In this document: piece by piece, positions 56,967 to 64,000 of the stretch
How positions within the stretch are numbered: the stretch's first letter is position 1
How the letters are laid out: each line of letters opens with the position of its first letter
Assembly: GCA_027045875.1 (NCBI GenBank)
Contig: JALUAG010000076.1
Span: forward strand, 1-64,000
Length of the DNA stretch: 64,000 nucleotides
Source of the DNA: Alphaproteobacteria bacterium
Lineage (GTDB): Bacteria > Pseudomonadota > Alphaproteobacteria > Geminicoccales > Geminicoccaceae
Reading direction: 5' to 3'
Program-made: the position numbers and the translations under genes
Notes under the pieces: model-generated
What the model saw: the letters and a program-made list of their open reading frames with translations, nothing else
Told to the model about the DNA's origin: nothing
Databases searched by the model: none

Positions 56967-58174
56967 CGACCGGCTCCGAATTCGACCGCGGGTTCGCCCG
57001 GGCCGCGGCGCATGGCGGCCAACGTCACCGCCGCCACGAGGAAGAGCCCCGGCAGGGCGAGCAGGTTCATGAGCTGCCAGCCGAGAACGCTCTCGAGCGC
57101 CCCCGAGGCACTCGCCGACAGGGTGACGCTGGTGAACAGCACGAGATCGTTGAAGCCCTGCACCTTGGCCTTCTCCTCGGGCCGGTGGCAGCTCGTGAGC
57201 AGGCTGGTGCCGCCCACGAACATGAGGTTCCATCCCAGCCCGAGCAGCAACAGGGCGGTCGCGAAATGCGCCACCTCGAGGCCGCTCTCGGCGATGGCCA
57301 CCGTGAGCGTCATGAAGAGAACGCCGGCCAGGATCACCCGCGGGGCACCGAAGCGGGCGACGAGATGGCCGCTCACGAAGCTCGGGGCGAACATGCCCAC
57401 CACGTGCCACTGGATCACCCGTGCGGTGTCGGCGAAGCTGTGACCGCAGCCGGCCATGGCCAGCGGGGTGGCGGTCATCAGCAGGTTCATGGTGACGTAG
57501 GCGACCACCGCCGAGAAAACCGCGGTCGCCGCCCCCGGGGTGCGCAGGATCTCCCCGAGCGGACGGCCGCCGCGACGCCGTTCGGCGAGGCTCGGTCGCG
57601 GCATGCGCAGGAAGGCCAGGGTGGCGAGGCTCGCCACGCCCAGCACCGCGATGGCGAGATAGCTGCCGGCGAAGAGGTAGGGGGGCAGCAGCTCGCGGGT
57701 GGCCTTGGCGAGTTCGGGACCGATCACCGCCGCCACGAGGCCGCCGGCCATCACCCAGGCGATCGCCCGCGCCCGCCGCGCCGCCGCCCCCTCGGCACCC
57801 CCGGCGTCGGCGGCATCGGCGGCGGCGAAGCGGTAGTACTGGGCGAAGGCGCTGAACATGCCGTAGAGGAACCCGCCCAGCACGAAGAGGAGGAAGCTGC
57901 CGCGCCAGATGGCCTCGGCCCCGAGGAGACCGGCCAGGACGGCGAACGCGGCGCCGATCAGCAGCCCGCCCCGCCTGCCCAGCCATTTCATGAGGTAGGA
58001 GGCGGGCACCGTCGTGAGCATGGTGCCCAGGAACTGCGCCCCTAGCGGCAGGGTGGCGAGGGCCGGGCTCGGCGCGTACTGCAGCCCCACCAGCGGCGAG
58101 GTGCTGATGGCGATGGTGTTGGCCATGTAGAACAGCGCCTGGCACACCCCGAGCAGGGTGACGTTGCGCCGCAT
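56963..58174 (-). CDS. MFS transporter of the GGT-amidase operon
   Basis: The 403-residue membrane protein has about 12 segments. It begins NVTLLGVCQALFYMANTIAIS, with a weak motif A (SYLMKWLGRRGGLLIGAAF) and LLLGLGWNLMFVGGTSLLT in the second half. The substrate is unknown; cotranscription with a gamma-glutamyltransferase and amidase suggests a glutamyl peptide or amide. I chose the ATG at 58174 because GGAG precedes it closely; the ATG at 58189 adds five residues and has no ribosome site. It is divergent from ipdC. Confidence 0.85.
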   Translation of the reverse strand: MRRNVTLLGVCQALFYMANTIAISTSPLVGLQYAPSPALATLPLGAQFLGTMLTTVPASYLMKWLGRRGGLLIGAAFAVLAGLLGAEAIWRGSFLLFVLGGFLYGMFSAFAQYYRFAAADAADAGGAEGAAARRARAIAWVMAGGLVAAVIGPELAKATRELLPPYLFAGSYLAIAVLGVASLATLAFLRMPRPSLAERRRGGRPLGEILRTPGAATAVFSAVVAYVTMNLLMTATPLAMAGCGHSFADTARVIQWHVVGMFAPSFVSGHLVARFGAPRVILAGVLFMTLTVAIAESGLEVAHFATALLLLGLGWNLMFVGGTSLLTSCHRPEEKAKVQGFNDLVLFTSVTLSASASGALESVLGWQLMNLLALPGLFLVAAVTLAAMRRGPGEPAVEFGAGR

Positions 58175-58296
58175 GTCTCCTTCTCGCATGCGCCCGCTTT
58201 AGCCCATCGCCGGCATCGTGGCGAGGGCGCGCGGTGGCGCGGGCGCGCCGCCGCCTGTATATGCTGGCGGCGCTGGCAGCCCGACGGAGAGCCACC

Positions 58297-59925
58297 ATGA
58301 ACCTGGTCGAAGCCCTGCTCGACGCGCTGGCGGCGCGGGGCGCCCGGGAGATCTTCGGCATCCCCGGCGATTTCGCCCTTCCCTTCTTCCGCATCGTCGA
58401 GGAATCGGGCCGTCTGCCGCTCTACACCCTGAGCCACGAACCCGGGGTGGGCTTCGCCGCCGACGCCGCCGCCCGTTTCCGCGCCAGCATCGGCGTGGCG
58501 GCGGTGACCTACGGCGCCGGCGCCTTCAACCTCGTCAACGCGGTGGCCGCCGCCCATGCCGAGAAATCGCCGCTGGTCGTCGTCTCGGGGGCGCCCGGGC
58601 GCCACGAGGGACGGAGCGGGCTGCTCCTCCATCACCAGGGGCCGCGGCTCGACACCCAGATGCGGGTGTTCGCCGAGATCACCTGCGCCCAGACCCGGCT
58701 CGAGGATCCGAAGACGGCCCATCTCGAGATCGCCCGCGTGCTGGACGCCGCCCTCGATAAGGCCCGCCCGGTGTACATCGAGATCCCGCGCGACGTGGTC
58801 GATCTGCGGTGCCGCCCGGTGCCCGCCCGCCGCCCGCGCGAGGCCGATCCCGAGGCCGCGGCGGCCTGCGCTGAGGAAGTATTGGCCCGCCTCGCCCGCG
58901 CGAGGCAGCCCGTGCTCATGGTCGGGGTGGAGATCCGCCGCTACCGGCTCGAGGACAAGGTGGCCGAGCTCGCCCGGCGTCTCGGCGTTCCGGTCGTCAC
59001 CTCCTTCATGGGGCGCGGCCTCCTCTCCGGCCGGGAAGCACCGCTGGTCGGCACCTATCTCGGCATCGCCGGCGAGCCGGCGGTGACCGATCTCGTGGAG
59101 GGATCGGACTGTCTCCTGCTGCTGGGGGTCATCCTCTCCGACACCAATTTCGCGGTCAGCGCCGGCCGCCTCGACCTTCGCCGGACCGTCCAGGCCCTCG
59201 ATGGCGAGGTGCGCCTCGGCTACTACGTCTATCCCGAGCTGCCGCTGGCGGCGCTGATCGAGGCCCTGCTCGAACGGGCGCGGCCGATCGGCGACGCGCG
59301 GCGCGCCCCGCGTCCCGAACATCCCACGGGGCTCGTGGCCGACGACGCCCCCATCACCCCCACCGACATCGCCCGGGCGGTCAACGATCTGTTCGCCGAG
59401 CACGGGCCGATGCCGATGGCCGTCGATGTGGGCGACTGCCTCTTCACCGCCATGGACATCGCCCAGACCGAGCTCGTGGCCCCCGGCTACTACGCCGGCA
59501 TGGGGTTCGGCGTGCCGGCCGGTATCGGCGGCCAGTTCGCCACCGGGCGGCGGATGCTGGTGCTGGTGGGTGACGGCGCCTTCCAGATGACCGGCTGGGA
59601 GCTCGGCAACTGCCGGCGCCTCGGCGTCGATCCCGTGGTGCTGCTGTTCAACAACCGGAGCTGGGAGATGCTGCGGGTGTTCCAGCCGCAGTCGGCCTTC
59701 AACGATCTCGACGACTGGCGGTTCGCCGAGATGGCGCCGGCGATGGGCGGTGCCGGCCGACGCGCGACGACGCGGCGCGAGCTGCGCGACGCCCTCGCGG
59801 AGGCGGTGGCCGACCGTGGGAGTTTCCGCATCGTCGAGGCGATGATCCCACGCGGGGCCCTGTCGCCGCGGCTCGAACGCTTCGTCGCCGGCCAGAAGCG
59901 TCTCTCCGCGCGCAGCCGCGGCTAG
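58297..59925 (+). CDS. ipdC: Phenylpyruvate/indole-3-pyruvate decarboxylase
   Basis: IpdC decarboxylates indolepyruvate and phenylpyruvate, the key step of the indole-3-pyruvate route to auxin (IAA) and of phenylacetate formation. The 542-residue ThDP enzyme has Glu48 (SHEPGVGFAAD), the His pair 112-113 (LHHQGPRLDTQ), MGFGVPAGIGGQ and the cofactor motif GDGAFQMTGWELGNC ending FNN. Stretches such as SWEMLRVFQPQSAFNDLDDW and IVEAMIPRGALS match Azospirillum IpdC as I recall it, not yeast-type PDC. The ATG at 58297 has GGAGA upstream. The LplT-like gene starts at the next base after its stop. Confidence 0.9.
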   Translation: MNLVEALLDALAARGAREIFGIPGDFALPFFRIVEESGRLPLYTLSHEPGVGFAADAAARFRASIGVAAVTYGAGAFNLVNAVAAAHAEKSPLVVVSGAPGRHEGRSGLLLHHQGPRLDTQMRVFAEITCAQTRLEDPKTAHLEIARVLDAALDKARPVYIEIPRDVVDLRCRPVPARRPREADPEAAAACAEEVLARLARARQPVLMVGVEIRRYRLEDKVAELARRLGVPVVTSFMGRGLLSGREAPLVGTYLGIAGEPAVTDLVEGSDCLLLLGVILSDTNFAVSAGRLDLRRTVQALDGEVRLGYYVYPELPLAALIEALLERARPIGDARRAPRPEHPTGLVADDAPITPTDIARAVNDLFAEHGPMPMAVDVGDCLFTAMDIAQTELVAPGYYAGMGFGVPAGIGGQFATGRRMLVLVGDGAFQMTGWELGNCRRLGVDPVVLLFNNRSWEMLRVFQPQSAFNDLDDWRFAEMAPAMGGAGRRATTRRELRDALAEAVADRGSFRIVEAMIPRGALSPRLERFVAGQKRLSARSRG

Positions 59926-61239
59926 ATGGCTCCGCGGCGAGAGACGCCGGCCGGGGCGACACCCCTCGGCACGCTCGGCCTGCTGCGCGACCGGCGCTTC
60001 CTGCCCCTGTTCCTCACCCAGCTCCTGGGCGCCTTCAACGACAATCTGTTCAAGGGCGCCATCGTCATCCTCGCGGTCTACCGGGCCGGCGGCGAGGGTG
60101 GCGCGGTGATGGCGATGCTGGCGGGCGGGCTCTTCATCCTGCCCTTCCTGCTGTTCTCGGCGCTGGCCGGCGAACTGGCCGACCGCCTGCCCAAGCCGCT
60201 CCTCATCCGGCGCGTCAAGCTGCTCGAGATCCTGATCATGCTGCTGGGGGCGGTGGCGCTGGTGACCGTCCATCTGCCGGCGCTCCTGTTCGTCCTCTTC
60301 CTGATGGGCGCCCAGTCCACCCTGTTCGGGCCCCTGAAATACGGCATCCTGCCCGAGCTTCTGGAGGAGGACGAGCTGCTGCCGGCCAACGGCCTCGTCG
60401 AGGCCTCGACCTTCCTCGCCATCCTCCTCGGCACCATGGGCGGCACGCTCCTCGTGGCGCTGCCCGGCGGCGAGCGCCACACCGCCCTCGCGGTGCTGCT
60501 GCTGGCGGTCCTCGGCTGGCTCGCCAGTCTCGCCGTCCCGCCGCTGCCGGCGGCCGCCCCCGGTCTGGCCCGCCGCTTCAATCCCTGGCCCGCCAGCCGC
60601 GAGGCGATCCACCACGCCCGCCGGCAGCCGGGCATCTGGCGCCCCATCCTCGGCATCTCCTGGTTCTGGGCGGTGGGCGGGATCTATCTGGCCCAGCTTC
60701 CGGCCTATGCCGCCGCGGAACTGGGCGCCGAGGAGAGCGTGGCGACGCTGCTCCTCGGCATGTTCGTGCTGGGCATCGGCCTCGGCTCGCTCCTCGCCCG
60801 CCCCGCTGCCGGCGGCCATGTGACGCTGCGGCCGGTACCCTGGGCGATGGCGGCGCTCGCCCTCTTCTCCCTCGATCTGGTGGCGGCCGCCGCGACCCTC
60901 GAGCGCCCCGCGGGGCCGGTCGATCTCGGCGGCTTCCTGGCGCTGCTCGGGAGCTGGCGCCTGCTCGCCGATCTCGGCCTCCTGGCCACCGCCGGCGGCG
61001 TCTTCGTGGTGCCCCTCTACGCCTGGCTGCAGGCGCGCAGCGAGGCCGCCTTCAAGGCCCGCGTGATCGCCGCCAACAACATCGTCAACGCCGTCTTCCT
61101 GGTGGCCTCGGCGGGACTCGCCTCGCTGCTGCTGGCCCTCGGCCTGTCGGTGCTCGGCCTGCTGCTGGTGACCGCGCTCGGCAACCTGCTGGTCGCCCTG
61201 TGGCTGTTCGTGCGGTGGCAGCGGGGCGGTCTCGCCTGA
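59926..61239 (+). CDS. LplT-like MFS lysophospholipid transporter
   Basis: The 437-residue membrane protein has about 12 segments. It starts with the conserved FLPLFLTQLLGAFNDNLFKGAIVILAVY, then MGAQSTLFGPLKYGILPELL and LPANGLVEASTFLAILLGT, all of the LplT/Aas flippase family. LplT flips lysophospholipids inward for reacylation. In many alphaproteobacteria the same domain is fused to an acyltransferase and an acyl-ACP synthetase; here it stands alone. The ATG abuts the ipdC stop without a gap. It ends 12 bp from convergent proB. Confidence 0.9.
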   Translation: MAPRRETPAGATPLGTLGLLRDRRFLPLFLTQLLGAFNDNLFKGAIVILAVYRAGGEGGAVMAMLAGGLFILPFLLFSALAGELADRLPKPLLIRRVKLLEILIMLLGAVALVTVHLPALLFVLFLMGAQSTLFGPLKYGILPELLEEDELLPANGLVEASTFLAILLGTMGGTLLVALPGGERHTALAVLLLAVLGWLASLAVPPLPAAAPGLARRFNPWPASREAIHHARRQPGIWRPILGISWFWAVGGIYLAQLPAYAAAELGAEESVATLLLGMFVLGIGLGSLLARPAAGGHVTLRPVPWAMAALALFSLDLVAAAATLERPAGPVDLGGFLALLGSWRLLADLGLLATAGGVFVVPLYAWLQARSEAAFKARVIAANNIVNAVFLVASAGLASLLLALGLSVLGLLLVTALGNLLVALWLFVRWQRGGLA

Positions 61240-61251
61240 GGCTGCAGCGCT

Positions 61252-62369
61252 TCAGAGCAGGACGAGATCGTCGCGGTGGATCATCTCGTCGCGCCCGCGC
61301 CAGCCCAGCACCTCGGCGATCTGCTCGCTGTGGCGGCCGGCGATGCGCCGGGCATCCTCGGCGTCGTAGGCGGAAAGCCCCTTGGCCACCGGCACCCCGT
61401 CCGGCCCCTCGACGATCACCGCATCGCCCCGCTCGAAGCGGCCCTCGACCGCCCTCACCCCGGCCGGCAGCAGGCTCGAGCCGCGCTTGAGGGCGGCCAC
61501 CGCGCCTTCGTCGACGCGGATCCGCCCGGCGGCGCCGAGGCTCGCCGCGATCCACTGCTTGCGCGCCCGCCTGGGGCTCGTGCGGGCGGGGAAGAAGGTG
61601 CAGCGGGCACCGGCCCTGAGCGCGGACAGGGGGCGCAGTCCGCCGCCCGCGGTGAGCACCACGTGACAGCCGGCGCCGGTGGCGATGCGGGCGGCGAGGA
61701 CCTTGCTCGCCATGCCGCCGGTGCCCACCGGGGTCGCCGCCTCGCCCGCCATCGCCTCGATCTCCGGTGTGATGGCCTCGACGAGGGGGATGTGACGGGC
61801 GTCCACGTCGACGCGCGGATCGCCCGTATAGAGCCCGTCCACGTCGGACAGCAGCACGAGGGTGCCGGCCCAGCACATCACCGCCACCCGCGCCGACAGC
61901 CGGTCGTTGTCGCCGAAGCGGATCTCCCCCGTGGCCACGGTGTCGTTCTCGTTGACCACCGGCACCACTCCCAGCTTGAGGAGGGTCTCGACGGTGGCGC
62001 GGGCGTTGAGGTAGCGCCGGCGGGCCTCGGTATCCTCGAGGGTGATCAGGATCTGGGCGGTCTCGAGGCCGGCCCGGCCGAGGCTCTGCTGCCAGGCCCG
62101 GGCGAGGCGGATCTGGCCCACCGCGGCCGCCGCCTGCTTCTCCTCGAGGCGCATGGGCCGCCGCGGCAGCCGCAGGACCCGGCGCCCGAGGGCGATGGCG
62201 CCGGAGGTGACGATGATCACCTGGCGTCCCGCCGCCCGCAGCGCCGCCACGTCCTCGGCCAGCGCGTCGAGCCAGGCGGTGCGCAGCTCGCCCTCCTCGT
62301 CCACCAGCAGCGAGGAGCCGATCTTGACGACGAACCGCCTGGCCGCGAGCGCGCGTTCGAGGCGCTGCA

Positions 62370-62370
<1 letters not shown>
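61252..62370 (-). CDS. proB: Glutamate 5-kinase
   Basis: ProB phosphorylates glutamate, the first and feedback-controlled step of proline synthesis. The 372-residue protein has the amino-acid-kinase domain with VVKIGSSLL, VTSGAIALG, VPVVNENDTV, FGDNDRLSA, LLSDVDGLYTGDP and GTGGMASKV. A C-terminal PUA domain follows (about 280-372). The ATG shares a base with the obg stop (TGATG), so the two are translationally coupled. proA is not in the window. Confidence 0.97.
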
Positions 62371-63446
<1,076 letters not shown>

Positions 63447-63710
63447 CTATTCGGCGGCCGCCTCCGGTACCACATGGACGAAGGTCTTGCCGAGCCGCTT
63501 CTTGAACTGCACCCGACCCGGCACCACGGCGTAGATCGTGTAGTCGCGGCCGAGCCCGACCCCGTTGCCGGGATGCCACTTGGTGCCGCGCTGGCGCAGG
63601 ATGATGTTGCCGGGCACCACCGCTTCGCCGCCGTACTTCTTGATGCCGAGGCGCTTGCCCGGGGAGTCGCGGCCGTTGCGCGAGCTGCCGCCTGCCTTCT
63701 TGTGCGCCAT
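63447..63710 (-). CDS. rpmA: 50S ribosomal protein L27
   Basis: L27 lies near the peptidyl-transferase centre of the large ribosomal subunit. The 87-residue product starts [16 protein letters not shown], the invariant family opening, and contains [28 protein letters not shown]. The start at 63710 was chosen over the upstream in-frame ATG at 63734 because MAHKKAGG is the family N-terminus. It follows rplU by 20 bp and ends in a strong terminator. Confidence 0.98.
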   Translation of the reverse strand: MAHKKAGGSSRNGRDSPGKRLGIKKYGGEAVVPGNIILRQRGTKWHPGNGVGLGRDYTIYAVVPGRVQFKKRLGKTFVHVVPEAAAE

Positions 63711-63730
63711 CTCCGAGCCCTCCTGCTCCG

Positions 63731-64000
63731 TCACGCCACCTGGATGTCCTGCACCCGCAGCACGGTGAGCTGCTGCCGGTGGCCGCGCTTGCGGCGGTAG
63801 TTCTTGCGGCGCTTCTTCTTGAAGATCACGATCTTCGGACCCTTGATCTGGTCGAGCACGGTGGCGGTGACCTTCGCCCCCTCCACCAGCGGCCGCCCGA
63901 CCCGGGTCTCCTCGCCGCCCACCAGCAGCACCTCCTCGAATTCGACCGTGCTGCCGGGTTCGGCCTCGATCTTCTCGATCCGGATGACCTCGTTCCTGGC
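63731..64000 (-). CDS. rplU: 50S ribosomal protein L21 (5' end outside the window)
   Basis: The frame is open to the right edge and gives 89 residues of L21. Only about 13 N-terminal residues are missing, because the visible part starts at the conserved [25 protein letters not shown]. It continues with [29 protein letters not shown], the RNA-binding family signature. It is directly upstream of rpmA, the universal bacterial order. Confidence 0.97.
   Translation of the reverse strand, partial: ARNEVIRIEKIEAEPGSTVEFEEVLLVGGEETRVGRPLVEGAKVTATVLDQIKGPKIVIFKKKRRKNYRRKRGHRQQLTVLRVQDIQVA

Noticed and set aside
58234-58296. A promoter for ipdC at TATGCT (58260-58265)
   Set aside because: The hexamer is good, but no -35-like sequence lies 15-19 bases upstream in this all-GC stretch.

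Overview
The window is a gene-dense, very GC-rich stretch of an alphaproteobacterial chromosome. I see no tRNA, rRNA, IS element, CRISPR array or phage gene, and no gap between genes longer than about 190 bases. Three things point to Alphaproteobacteria, probably a Rhodospirillales-like lineage: the order tpiA / secG-pyrG-kdsA-eno-ftsB-pdhA-pdhB, with a lipoyl domain at the start of the protein after PdhA; a textbook alphaproteobacterial SOS box (GAAC-N7-GAAC) over the lexA promoter; and an IpdC protein whose motifs match the Azospirillum phenylpyruvate/indolepyruvate decarboxylase as I remember it. The genus cannot be fixed from this window.

Layout. 1-6.8 kb, minus strand: central carbon, CTP, Kdo and cell-division housekeeping genes. 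6.9-16.6 kb, plus strand: ppiD, then the anthranilate branch of tryptophan synthesis (trpE, trpGDC), molybdopterin genes (moaC, moeA) and lexA. A divergent polysaccharide deacetylase gene sits backwards between trpE and trpG. 16.5-25.5 kb: ugpQ, a RecD2-type helicase coupled to an inositol-monophosphatase-family gene, sufE, a stand-alone glutamine amidotransferase, an MFS exporter, a coiled-coil OmpA-domain protein and a nucleoside hydrolase. 25.5-32.7 kb: agmatine deiminase, RidA, a COG3146 acyltransferase, a polyamine-type ABC importer without a binding protein, and guaA.

32.9-45.3 kb is the most coherent accessory block: a plus-strand cluster for uptake and full reductive breakdown of pyrimidines. 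It encodes PreT and PreA, dihydropyrimidinase, a CodA-family deaminase, an M20 amidohydrolase expected to act as beta-ureidopropionase, and a NitT/TauT-type ABC system with one ATPase, three permeases and two binding proteins. The CodA homologue has Ser where E. coli CodA has Asp314. That substitution is the reported signature of 5-methylcytosine deaminases, so the cluster may take 5-methylcytosine through thymine to beta-aminoisobutyrate.

45.3-50.9 kb: an orphan PD-(D/E)XK nuclease-like gene of visibly lower GC, then an arginine transaminase module (AruI decarboxylase, amino-acid ABC permease and binding protein, divergent AruH). 50.8-61.2 kb: a Bcr/CflA exporter and an SDR, a membrane ferritin-like MbfA protein behind a probable operator, a coupled MFS / gamma-glutamyltransferase / amidase operon, and ipdC followed by an LplT-like flippase. 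61.3-64 kb, minus strand: rplU-rpmA, a strong intrinsic terminator, then obg-proB.
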